Positions 53,639 to 61,794 of a DNA stretch of 64,000 nucleotides are shown here, piece after piece. The stretch's first letter is position 1; each line of letters starts with the position of its first letter. Both the position numbers and the translations under genes were made by a program. The stretch is from Delftia tsuruhatensis (GTDB lineage Bacteria > Pseudomonadota > Gammaproteobacteria > Burkholderiales > Burkholderiaceae_C): the NCBI RefSeq assembly GCF_903815225.1, contig NZ_LR813084.1:2708501-2772500 (forward strand), in the 5' to 3' direction. Under the pieces are notes generated by a model. It worked only from the letters and a program-made list of their open reading frames with translations. It did not search any database and was not told the origin of the DNA.

Positions 53639-54289
53639 ATGCCCGCCAACACTTCTTCCACCCGGCTGTACCGCATCGACGAATGCCCTGACGTGATGGC
53701 CGACGCTTGCGTCGGCGATGACCAGGGCAACCTGATCTTCCTGTCCATTTGGGCGCGCGATACGGCCGTCCAGCAGTTCCTCGCGCGCCTGACCCTCGGG
53801 CGCGACGAGCAGGGGCTGGACCAGTTCCATGTGATCACCGACCAGGGCGGCAGCGTCCCGGTATTCATCGGCAACGTTGATCGCTTGGATAAGCGCATGA
53901 CCCGCGCCTACCGGCGCACGCTGTTCGGGTCGTTATGCAACCTGTGGCTGTTCGACTGGCGCTGCGTCAAGCCGGATAAGGCCAACGCCAGCGCACTGGC
54001 ACTGCTGCCGCAGGGCAGCGCTCAGCGGCTTGAGCGCCTGTGGACGTTGGTGCGCGACACCTGCCCGTTGCCGCTGCTCGACCACTGGCGCGAACCCGTG
54101 CTGGAGCTGCTGCACAGCCGCGAGATGCTGGCCCGCCTGCCATTCGCCTTCGGGCCGCTGGAAGGCCATCGGCTCGCCATCGACCTGCCAGCGCTGACCT
54201 TGGCGCTGGGCTCGTTGATCCGCAGTGACGTGCTCACCGCCTATCCCTATCCGGGGAAGATTTTCACCGCGCCAGCGGTGGCCGTCTGA
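53639..54289 (+). CDS. ICE hypothetical protein
   Basis: 216 aa from the ATG at 53639; a longer open frame to 53003 has no support. Sequence: TRLYRIDECPDVMADACVGDDQGNLIFLSIWARDTAVQ (shown in part), then LDKRMTRAYRRTLFGSLCNLWLFDWRCV and SLIRSDVLTAYPYPGKIF. Family not recognised; it occurs next to DUF6094 genes on ICEs. Soluble, with a C-terminal helical half. Confidence 0.7.
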   Translation: MPANTSSTRLYRIDECPDVMADACVGDDQGNLIFLSIWARDTAVQQFLARLTLGRDEQGLDQFHVITDQGGSVPVFIGNVDRLDKRMTRAYRRTLFGSLCNLWLFDWRCVKPDKANASALALLPQGSAQRLERLWTLVRDTCPLPLLDHWREPVLELLHSREMLARLPFAFGPLEGHRLAIDLPALTLALGSLIRSDVLTAYPYPGKIFTAPAVAV

Positions 54290-54302
54290 CCCACCCACGC
54301 AA

Positions 54303-54318
54303 GCACGCCAAGGCGTGC
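54303..54318 (+). other. Intercistronic hairpin
   Basis: GCACGCC-AA-GGCGTGC is a perfect 7-bp stem, extended by CGCA and TGCG with a bulge. It precedes the AGGAG of the DUF6094 gene by about 20 bases. Confidence 0.5.
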
Positions 54319-54353
54319 CTGCGCCATTGATCCTCGCCAACCAGGAGACTGCC

Positions 54354-55463
54354 ATGGCCCTGATGTTCCCGCGGCTCGCCCGCAATTTCGCCAAGAACGG
54401 CTACTACCCGACCGACGAAGCCACGCTCGAACGCGCCCTCAATGCACTGATGCCCAGCGACGGGCCGATGTGCATCCTCGATCCCTGCGCCGGCGAAGGC
54501 GTGGCGATTGCCGAAGCCGCCCATGCCCTCGGGCGCGAGCAGGCCAAGGCGTTCGCCGTCGAGTTCGACGCCGAGCGCGCACGCCATGCGCGCGGCCTGG
54601 TCGATCACTGCCTGCATGCAGACCTGATGGACACGATGCTCTCCAAGCAGTCGTTCGGGCTGCTCTGGCTCAATCCGCCATACGGCGATCTGGCCAAGGA
54701 CGTCAACGGCAACATCGGCTACCAAGGCCAAGGCCGTGCCCGCCTGGAAAAGTTGTTCTACCAGCGCAGTCTGTCGCTGTTGCAATACGGCGGCGTGCTG
54801 GTCTTCATCGTCCCCAGTTACGTGCTCGACGCGGAGCTGGTCGGCTGGCTGACCCGGCACTACACCGATCTGCGCATCTACCGAGCGGTGGAAACGCAGT
54901 TCAAGCAAGTGGTGATCTTCGGGCGCCGGGTACGCCAGCGCGAGCTGGCTCTCGATGCGGTCAAAGCCGTGCGTGACCTGCTATTGCAGGTCGGGCAAGG
55001 CGCGGTCGCAGCCGAGGAGCTGCCCAGCGCTTGGCCGTTCCTGCCATACATAGTCCCCGCCAGCCCCACTGAGCCGGAGCATTTCTTCCGCGTGACCATG
55101 GAGCCCGCGCAGTTCGCCGACGAAGTGGGCCGGCTGCAAGGTCTCTGGCCATCCCTGGACACCTACCTGGGAGCCGCGCAGCAATCGCTGCGGCCACCGG
55201 CGCGGGCCTTGTCGCACTGGCATCTCGCCCTGGCGCTCGCCGCGGGCGCGATCTCCGGGGTGGTGCGCTCCAAGACCGGGCGGGTGCTCGTCGTCAAAGG
55301 TGACACCCATAAGGACAAAACGCTCCAGCGGGAATTTACCGAGCGCGAAGACGGCTCCATTGCCGAGACCCGCATCCTCACCGACAAGTTCGTGCCGGTG
55401 GTCCGCGCCTGGGACATGACGCCTGGCTCCGCGACACGGGGCGAGGTGTTGACCATTCGCTGA
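54354..55463 (+). CDS. DUF6094 methyltransferase-like protein
   Basis: 369 aa. The SAM-binding motif DPCAGEG (residues 43-49) and the amino-methyltransferase motif IV NPPYGD (107-112) belong to N6-adenine or related DNA methyltransferases. The remaining 250 residues lack a clear target-recognition domain. DUF6094 proteins accompany the SNF2-type helicase on ICEs, so the pair could act in DNA modification or anti-phage defence; whether it methylates DNA is unknown. Start chosen at ATG 54354 with AGGAG upstream. Confidence 0.8.
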   Translation: MALMFPRLARNFAKNGYYPTDEATLERALNALMPSDGPMCILDPCAGEGVAIAEAAHALGREQAKAFAVEFDAERARHARGLVDHCLHADLMDTMLSKQSFGLLWLNPPYGDLAKDVNGNIGYQGQGRARLEKLFYQRSLSLLQYGGVLVFIVPSYVLDAELVGWLTRHYTDLRIYRAVETQFKQVVIFGRRVRQRELALDAVKAVRDLLLQVGQGAVAAEELPSAWPFLPYIVPASPTEPEHFFRVTMEPAQFADEVGRLQGLWPSLDTYLGAAQQSLRPPARALSHWHLALALAAGAISGVVRSKTGRVLVVKGDTHKDKTLQREFTEREDGSIAETRILTDKFVPVVRAWDMTPGSATRGEVLTIR

Positions 55464-55478
55464 TCGCTTCTCCAGCGT

Positions 55479-55494
55479 CGACGGTTCGCCGTCG
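55479..55494 (+). other. TTCG-tetraloop hairpin
   Basis: CGACGG-TTCG-CCGTCG is a perfect 6-bp stem with a stable TTCG tetraloop, extendable by one A-T pair. It lies in the gap before the next gene, 70 bases from its start. Confidence 0.55.
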
Positions 55495-55566
55495 ATTTCC
55501 TCCACCCACCGGGGTCCAGTCGCCCCGCTGGGGTGCCGTGGCCCCTTCATTCTCAAGGAGCCTTCC

Positions 55567-55878
55567 ATGGCAACCCAAGCACCTTTCAACGGCCCGACAT
55601 CGAGCCGACGCTTCTCGCCCGGCCACACGGTCATGACCGCCGGCGTCGATGACCTGGTCCAACGCGGCCAGCTCGACCCGATTCCCTACCTGTGCCGCCA
55701 TCTCAACGCAGACTGGGGCGATCTCGACGACTACGACAAGCAGCAAAACGATGCTGCGCTGAAGTCCGGCGAGGAGCGCCTGTTTTCCTCCTACCAGCTC
55801 GGCCCCAGCAGCCAGCTGTGGATCATTACTGAATGGGACCGCACCGTGACCACGCTGCTGCTGCCCCACGAGTACTGA
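55567..55878 (+). CDS. ICE/plasmid hypothetical protein
   Basis: 103 aa from the ATG at 55567, with AAGGAG upstream. SPGHTVMTAGVDDLVQRGQLDPIPYLCRHLNADWGDLDDYDKQQND and SSYQLGPSSQLWIITEWDRTVTTLLLPHEY (shown in part) look like conserved plasmid/ICE hypotheticals, typically small DNA-transfer or regulatory proteins. The start is supported, the function is not. Confidence 0.75.
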   Translation: MATQAPFNGPTSSRRFSPGHTVMTAGVDDLVQRGQLDPIPYLCRHLNADWGDLDDYDKQQNDAALKSGEERLFSSYQLGPSSQLWIITEWDRTVTTLLLPHEY

Positions 55879-55922
55879 CGCTCTGCAAACCACGGCCACG
55901 CGCCGTTCTTTTCTCCCACCAC

Positions 55923-55961
55923 GGGGCATGCCATCGCCCCGCTGGGGGTGGTGCATGCCCC
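55923..55961 (+). other. Long-range intercistronic hairpin
   Basis: GGGGCATGC (55923-55931) and GCATGCCCC (55953-55961) are perfect complements around an internal CGCCCCGCTGGGGGTG segment that can form its own smaller stem. It lies 20 bases before the helicase start. Confidence 0.5.
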
Positions 55962-55981
55962 ATTTGCTTTGGAGCATCACC

Positions 55982-58264
55982 ATGTCTACCGATCTTGCAA
56001 TCACCGGCGCCGAGCTTGAGCCCGTACAGGGCGAGCTGCTCGACGCTTCGTCTTCTTCCCCTCTGACCCTGAGCCTTCAGCAGTTCGTCGGCGAGTTCGG
56101 CGACGAACTGCTCGACACCCTCAACAGCGCCAACCCGCCGGTCTACACCGGCCAGCCTCGGGCGCACCGGCAACTCATAGTCGCCAGCCTCAAGCGCAGG
56201 CTGTTCCAAGCCCAGGCCGAGGTGGTGCACGCCGCCGCCGAGCTGCTGATCGAGCGTGGCGAACGCGCGGCGATCGTCAACGGCGAGATGGGTTGCGGCA
56301 AGACCACGGTCGGTATCGCCACGGCTGCCGTACTCAATGCCGAAGGCTACCGCCGCACCTTGATCCTCTCGCCGCCGCACTTGGTTTACAAGTGGCGGCG
56401 GGAGATCCAGGAGACGGTGGCCAATGCCAAGGTCTGGGTGCTCAATGGCCCGGACACCTTGGTCAAGCTCATCAAGCTGCGCGAGCAGTTGGGTGTGCAG
56501 CCCACGGCCCAGGAGTTCTTTGTCCTGGGGCGCGTCAGGATGCGCATGGGTTTTCACTGGAAGCCGGTCTTCACCCTGCGGCGCACTCGCCACGGCAACG
56601 TGGCGGCCTGCCCGGACTGCGGCACGCTCATCACCGACCTCCACGGCGCGCCGGTCAACCCGGTCGAGCTCGAAGCCGAGGAATACCGTAGGAAGTGCCG
56701 CCAGTGTGTCGCGCCGTTGTGGACGCTGATCCGTCCGCGCAGCCTGTCTGGCAGCGACCAGTCCTCGGCTGTATTGAAAGCCCTGAAGCGCATACCGACC
56801 ATCGGCGCAGTCACCGCGCAGAAGCTGATGCACAAGTTCGGTGATGGCTTCCTGGCGTCGATGCTCGGCGACAACATCCATGAGTTCATCAACCTCATGG
56901 ACGGCAACGGCGAGCTGGTGTTTTCCGACCGTCAGGCGACGCGCATGGAGCGCGCCATGGCGAACATGGAGTTCGGCTTTGGCGAAGGCGGCTACCAGCC
57001 GTCCGAGTTCATCAAACGCTACCTGCCGCAAGGCACGTTCGGCCTGCTGATCGCTGATGAAGCGCATGAGTACAAGAACGGCGGCAGTGCCCAGGGCCAG
57101 GCCATGGGCGTGCTGACGGCAAAGGCGCGCAAGACCTTGCTGCTGACCGGCACCTTGATGGGCGGCTACGGCGACGATCTGTTCTACCTGCTGTTCCGAG
57201 CCCTACCGGGGCGGATGATCGAAGACGGCTACCGTCCGAGCACGAGCGGCAGCATGACCTCGGCCGCGATGGCGTTTATGCGCGATCACGGGGTGTTGAA
57301 GGACATCTATTCCGAGAGCAGCGGCATCGCGCACAAGACCGCCAAGGGCAGCAAAGTATCGGTGCGCACGGTCAAGGCTCCGGGCTTCGGCCCCAAGGGC
57401 GTGCTGCGCTGCATCCTGCCGTTCACCCTCTTTCTCAAGCTCAAGGACATCGGCGGCAACGTCCTGCCGCCGTATGACGAGGAGTTCCGTGAAGTCCAAA
57501 TGGACGTGGCGCAAGCCGCGGCCTACCGCGACTTGGCGGGTCGGCTGAGCGCGGAGTTGAAACAAGCTCTGGCGCGACGCGATACGACCCTGCTCGGCGT
57601 GGTGCTCAACGTGCTGCTGGCTTGGCCGGATTGCTGTTTCCGCGCGGAGACCGTGGTCCATCCGCGCACGCGCAACACCTTGGCGTTCGTCGCGGCGCAG
57701 TTCCACGAGTTGGAGGTGATGCCCAAAGAGCGCGAGCTGATCGACCTCTGCAAAGCGCAGAAGGCCCTGGGCCGCAAGGTCCTGGCTTATACGGTCTATA
57801 CCGGCACGCGCGACACCACGTCGCGTTTGAAGGTGCTACTGGAGCAGGAAGGCTTCAAGGTGGCGGTGCTGCGCGCTAGCGTCGATGCCAGCCGCCGCGA
57901 GGACTGGATCGCCGAGCAACTGGATCGTGGCATAGACGTGCTCATCACCAACCCCGAGCTGGTCAAGACCGGGTTGGACTTGCTGGACTTTCCAACGATT
58001 GTGTTCATGCAGTCGGGGTACAACGTCTATTCACTTCAGCAAGCGGCACGCCGCTCCTGGCGCATCGGGCAACAACAGCCGGTGCGTGTGATCTACCTCG
58101 GCTACGCGGCGACCTCGCAGATGACCTGCCTGGAGTTGATGGCCAAGAAGATCATGGTCGCGCAGTCCACGTCGGGCGACGTGCCGGAATCGGGGCTCGA
58201 TGTTTTGAACCAGGACGGTGATTCAGTCGAAGTCGCACTGGCCCGGCAATTAGTCGCGGGCTAG
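55982..58264 (+). CDS. SNF2-family helicase (ICE type)
   Basis: 760 aa. Walker A GEMGCGKT at 101-108 and DEAH box at 359-362 (LLIADEAHEYKNG) with a LLTGTLMGGYGDDL motif III region, then the helicase C-domain with QQAARRSWRIGQQ as motif VI-like. Between motifs Ia and II an inserted zinc ribbon ACPDCGTLI...CRQCVAPLW is visible. Known from PFGI-1-type ICEs next to DUF6094. Probably a DNA translocase. Ends before a strong terminator at 58276. Confidence 0.9.
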   Translation: MSTDLAITGAELEPVQGELLDASSSSPLTLSLQQFVGEFGDELLDTLNSANPPVYTGQPRAHRQLIVASLKRRLFQAQAEVVHAAAELLIERGERAAIVNGEMGCGKTTVGIATAAVLNAEGYRRTLILSPPHLVYKWRREIQETVANAKVWVLNGPDTLVKLIKLREQLGVQPTAQEFFVLGRVRMRMGFHWKPVFTLRRTRHGNVAACPDCGTLITDLHGAPVNPVELEAEEYRRKCRQCVAPLWTLIRPRSLSGSDQSSAVLKALKRIPTIGAVTAQKLMHKFGDGFLASMLGDNIHEFINLMDGNGELVFSDRQATRMERAMANMEFGFGEGGYQPSEFIKRYLPQGTFGLLIADEAHEYKNGGSAQGQAMGVLTAKARKTLLLTGTLMGGYGDDLFYLLFRALPGRMIEDGYRPSTSGSMTSAAMAFMRDHGVLKDIYSESSGIAHKTAKGSKVSVRTVKAPGFGPKGVLRCILPFTLFLKLKDIGGNVLPPYDEEFREVQMDVAQAAAYRDLAGRLSAELKQALARRDTTLLGVVLNVLLAWPDCCFRAETVVHPRTRNTLAFVAAQFHELEVMPKERELIDLCKAQKALGRKVLAYTVYTGTRDTTSRLKVLLEQEGFKVAVLRASVDASRREDWIAEQLDRGIDVLITNPELVKTGLDLLDFPTIVFMQSGYNVYSLQQAARRSWRIGQQQPVRVIYLGYAATSQMTCLELMAKKIMVAQSTSGDVPESGLDVLNQDGDSVEVALARQLVAG

Positions 58265-58275
58265 AACGACCACTT

Positions 58276-58303
58276 GCGGCGCCCAATTGGGCGCCGCTTT
58301 TTT
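58276..58303 (+). terminator. Strong terminator after the DNA-processing block
   Basis: GCGGCGCCC and GGGCGCCGC form a perfect 9-bp stem with the AATT loop, followed by six T residues. It closes the 49-58 kb block. Confidence 0.9.
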
Positions 58304-58465
58304 ATTACCAAGTTCCGCGTAATTACTGCCGCGCGCCAGCCCGTCCACCGCACGCAACGCATACCGCTGATTGCGCAATTCTCGGCCATTTGCGATAGAT
58401 CTTATAGGCAGTGGCTAGCCGCACTGCATACCGTTGTCCTTCAGCCGATTCAACAAGGACAAGAC

Positions 58466-60058
58466 ATGGAAGGCTATTTTATTCGGCTGGGCGATAAAAC
58501 CAGCTGTGGCGGCGAGGTGCTGCAAGCCGATTCGCGGCTCATGTTTTTTGGCATTGCCCATGCCCGCGAAGGCGACCCGGTTTCCTGTGGCAAGGATGGC
58601 AAGGTTTACCAGATTCTTGGCGGCATCCCGTCGTTCGACAGCCACGACAGATTGCTGGCCGGCCACCTGGACAGCCTCAGCGGCTGCCCCTGCCAAGCGC
58701 GGTTGATTCCGTCGTTTTTTACCGCGACCTACGAATCCCACGCCAATGCCGCGCCCGCCGCCAGCAGCCGCTCCAGAGCCACGCCTGCCGCGCCATCTGC
58801 TCCGGTGGCCGCCAACCATTGGCGCCCGTCGGCGGCCGTGGCGGAGCAGCCGATGGGCGCTGCCTGCGTGTTCGCCAAATGCCGCAAGTTACCCGATGCA
58901 CTGATCGACTACAGCACGGCGCGGGGGACTTTCCCGATCGATAGCGTCGATGACTACGGCAGCCTGGTGTTGCTCGGCGCTCGCGAACTCGATGAGCGCG
59001 GCCAGTTGCCGCTGAAGCAGATCAGTGGCGCCGTGCCCCCGGGATTTGGCTCGTTGGCCATCGCCGGCATCGCCGCCGACGCAGGGGCGTCCTGTGGTGG
59101 CCTCTGCGAGGCTGGCGCTGCCCGCGCGGCCCAGGCGCTCAGCGCGGGCGTTGGCCGGCTGGCGGGCGGCGCCGCGCTCTCGGCGGGCATGGCCGGCGCT
59201 ACGCTGCTGGGGGTGGTGGCCATGCTCTGGCCGTCGAGCTTGGGCGACAGCGCGCTCTACACCGAGGAACAACTGCGCGCCATGCACCAAGCCCGCACCC
59301 GGCTGCGCATCAGGGTCGAGCAGCGCGCCGACGGCAGCCTCAAAGGCTACGGCTTCAACACCCAGCTACGCAGCGACTGGGAAACCATCCCCGTCGTCCA
59401 GTTCAGCCGCATTGGCAGCCAGATGGTGGCCGATTTGGGCGACGGCCTTGAGCTGATTTGGACGCCGGCGGTCAACCCGGCCGACACCCTCGGCATCCCC
59501 GCGCTGGAGGCGGCGCCGCAAGCCCCGCAGATCGCGATCTACCCACCTGTGGAGCAGGCGGACAGCCTGATCGTCAACCCGCTCTATCCGCCCGAGTACC
59601 GCGATTTCATCCTGGTGTTCCCGGCCGATTCCGGGGTTGCGCCGCTCTATATCGTGGTCAATGCCCGGCATGATGCAGGGACGGTGACGGGGCGAGGCAA
59701 GGACGTGAAAGGCATCTGGCTGGCTGGGGCTGGCGAGGGGCTTGGGGTGCCCATTCCTGTACGGATCGCTGATAAGCTTCGTGGGCTAGAGTTCTCTCGG
59801 TTCGACGATTTTCGAGAGGCTTTTTGGAAAGCGGTTGCCAACGATGCCTCGCTTGCGAGTCAGTTCAATAAGAGCAATTTGGCCGATATGAGAAGAGGTG
59901 TAGCGCCTATTGCGGTTAGAACTGAGCACGCTGGAAAACGAACCTCCTTTGAGTTACACCATATCGAATTGATCAAGGATGGCGGAGCCGTTTACGACAT
60001 CGAAAACATTAGGGCCGTTACGCCGCGGCGCCACATTGATATTCACCGAGGAAGATAG
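58466..60058 (+). CDS. PAAR-domain pyocin/colicin HNH DNase effector
   Basis: 530 aa from the ATG at 58466. The N-terminal 90 residues are a PAAR domain (GYFIRLGDKTSCGGEV, GIAHAREGDPVSCG), which caps the spike of the type VI secretion system. A low-complexity linker, a small helical hydrophobic region and an S-type pyocin-like beta-rich middle (WETIPVVQFSRIGSQMVADLGDGLELIWTP) follow. The last 130 residues are the colicin/pyocin HNH DNase: GRGKDVKGIW, GVPIPVRIADKLRG, FELHH (H498, H499), IRAVTPRRHIDIH (H523, H527). The immunity gene follows after five bases. No VgrG or chaperone is adjacent, so secretion is by host machinery. Confidence 0.93.
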   Translation: MEGYFIRLGDKTSCGGEVLQADSRLMFFGIAHAREGDPVSCGKDGKVYQILGGIPSFDSHDRLLAGHLDSLSGCPCQARLIPSFFTATYESHANAAPAASSRSRATPAAPSAPVAANHWRPSAAVAEQPMGAACVFAKCRKLPDALIDYSTARGTFPIDSVDDYGSLVLLGARELDERGQLPLKQISGAVPPGFGSLAIAGIAADAGASCGGLCEAGAARAAQALSAGVGRLAGGAALSAGMAGATLLGVVAMLWPSSLGDSALYTEEQLRAMHQARTRLRIRVEQRADGSLKGYGFNTQLRSDWETIPVVQFSRIGSQMVADLGDGLELIWTPAVNPADTLGIPALEAAPQAPQIAIYPPVEQADSLIVNPLYPPEYRDFILVFPADSGVAPLYIVVNARHDAGTVTGRGKDVKGIWLAGAGEGLGVPIPVRIADKLRGLEFSRFDDFREAFWKAVANDASLASQFNKSNLADMRRGVAPIAVRTEHAGKRTSFELHHIELIKDGGAVYDIENIRAVTPRRHIDIHRGR

Positions 60059-60063
60059 GTGCC

Positions 60064-60318
60064 ATGGAACTAAAGCGAAACCTTTCTGACTACACCGAGC
60101 AAGAATTTATCATTTTCATCCATGCGATTCTTAATTGGCGAACGGAGGATGAACGTTCCGAGTTAATTGCACATTTCAACTCTGTGGTGCCGCATCCAGA
60201 CGGCTCTGATCTCATTTATTACCCCCAGGTGGGCGCGGATGACTCACCGGAGGGTATAACGGCGATCATTAAAGCTTGGTGTGCTACGAACCGGTTACCC
60301 GGCTTTAAATCCGCCTGA
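60064..60318 (+). CDS. Colicin E/pyocin immunity protein
   Basis: 84 aa. MELKRNLSDYTEQEFIIFIHAIL and HPDGSDLIYYPQVG, DDSPEGI are the Im7/Im9 family core, including the DxxxY...SDLIYYP nuclease-binding motif. It protects the host from the HNH effector immediately upstream, whose stop is five bases before this ATG. Confidence 0.95.
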   Translation: MELKRNLSDYTEQEFIIFIHAILNWRTEDERSELIAHFNSVVPHPDGSDLIYYPQVGADDSPEGITAIIKAWCATNRLPGFKSA

Positions 60319-60374
60319 TTCAGCGGGGCTGGCAAAGCAGCCGCCCGCGGTTGGCCAAGGGCACAATCATTCAT

Positions 60375-61472
60375 ATGGCGCAATTCGATCACCCTAGCGG
60401 GTCGGCCAACACCGCCCACACAAGCAATGCTGAGTCGCTGCCAGCAGCCGGCGTCAGCGAGCCAGAAACGCCGCCGCTGGACCTCACCGACTTGGCGCTA
60501 CCACCCCGCTTGGCCGAAGTCGCGCGGGGCCTGTGCGCGCTCAAGTTGCACATGGATCGCCAGGCGCGGAGCCAGGTCGGCCAGCCGTTCCTCGACGATT
60601 GGATGGATGATCAGAACACCTGTGCCTACCACCCCAACTCCTTGGTACAACTGGTTCTGCCGTTTGTCGATTGGCAGCCGAGCCCGCGCCAGTGCTTGCG
60701 CGCTTGGGTCAATCCACGCCACGTCATAGGCGCGAGCATCAAGGGCTTGCCAGAGCACGTCGCGCCGAACCAAGTGCCGGCCACCATCGCGCGCTACGCC
60801 CAAACGTTCGGCACGCCCGACAACGCCTACTACGTGTGGATCAAGCCGTTGGGCCTGTTTTACGCGCATGAGGGCAAGCATCGCGTGGCGTTCATGCGCG
60901 CCCACGAGCAACCCGCCATCGCCGCGTGGGTGCGCGAGGCGTCCTATCCGGCCGCCGAGCGCCTGGCCATCGTGCGGCCCACTGACGAGCGCGACGAGTG
61001 GTTGGCCGCGCTGGATGGCCGCTACCTGCAAGTGCTGCGCCGACCGAGAACCTCTTGCCTATTGCTGCAAGCCTATGGCGTGCCAACCCTGGGCTGGCGA
61101 GATGTGCCCCACCTGCCGCAAGAGCATCGGGTGCGCCAAGAGATTTATCGACGCAAGCTGCACCGGCCTCCGCGCAGCACAGCAGCGGCTGAACTCATCC
61201 TGGATTTGGCGAGCGTCCACTCGCAAACTGGCGTACCCACCGAAAAGCGCGCATGGTCGGTCCTGGACTTACCTTTGTATCGCTGCGACTGGTTGCGACT
61301 CGGACTCTTGATCGCCGCATCCCTAACGCTTGGAATGCTGCTGAGTCTGCTGGACCAGCCCTGGGGACACAGCGCGGGTTTGCTCTCGATGGGCCTCGGC
61401 TGCGGGCTGATCCTGTCACTGAAGGTCATGCGGTTTTTTGAGCCAAAAGCGTTCTGCAATGACGATGACTGA
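60375..61472 (+). CDS. Membrane-anchored protein with ParB-like HR motif
   Basis: 365 aa from the ATG at 60375. Soluble part of about 290 residues, including IKPLGLFYAHEGKHRVAFMRAHEQ, which resembles the GxHRxxA motif of ParB/Srx-fold nucleases; then two C-terminal membrane segments (LGLLIAASLTLGMLLSLL and AGLLSMGLGCGLILSL). The C-terminal topology would place the ParB-like part in the cytoplasm. I do not recognise the family. It stands alone after the DNase/immunity pair. Confidence 0.65.
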   Translation: MAQFDHPSGSANTAHTSNAESLPAAGVSEPETPPLDLTDLALPPRLAEVARGLCALKLHMDRQARSQVGQPFLDDWMDDQNTCAYHPNSLVQLVLPFVDWQPSPRQCLRAWVNPRHVIGASIKGLPEHVAPNQVPATIARYAQTFGTPDNAYYVWIKPLGLFYAHEGKHRVAFMRAHEQPAIAAWVREASYPAAERLAIVRPTDERDEWLAALDGRYLQVLRRPRTSCLLLQAYGVPTLGWRDVPHLPQEHRVRQEIYRRKLHRPPRSTAAAELILDLASVHSQTGVPTEKRAWSVLDLPLYRCDWLRLGLLIAASLTLGMLLSLLDQPWGHSAGLLSMGLGCGLILSLKVMRFFEPKAFCNDDD

Positions 61473-61794
61473 AGGTGCTGTCCAGCGGTTCGGGTCAACT
61501 CCAGGAGACAGAAGCAAGTCCGGCCACATGTGGAAGAGCTAAAGGCATCCGCTTATGGTCCTAGTCGGTTGCGCGAACAGGCACGACTCCAAGACGTTCG
61601 AGAAGTGTCTGGACACGATTCCAGCTAACGCGGATACCCTCCCTTCCTTTCCTACGATCAGGCAGTAGCAAGAGGTATCATCCGTTCAGCGTTGCCATGT
61701 AGGACGGGCATGGCAAATTCACGCGGAGACTGAGTGCCGAGCCGAGGGGTTCGATTTGTTTCGCAGCATCACAACAAATGGCGGAGGTTCATGA
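61473..61794. other. Intergenic region before the GTPase system
   Basis: 322 bases without a convincing gene. I looked for a copy of the tRNA-Gly 3' end (attR) and saw none. Probably the promoter region of the GTPase-associated operon; GGAGG at 61783 is its first ribosome-binding site. Confidence 0.4.

Noticed and set aside
61473-61794. Possible attR of the ICE
   Set aside because: No copy of the tRNA-Gly 3' end (TTCGATTCCC...CACCCGC) could be found by reading.
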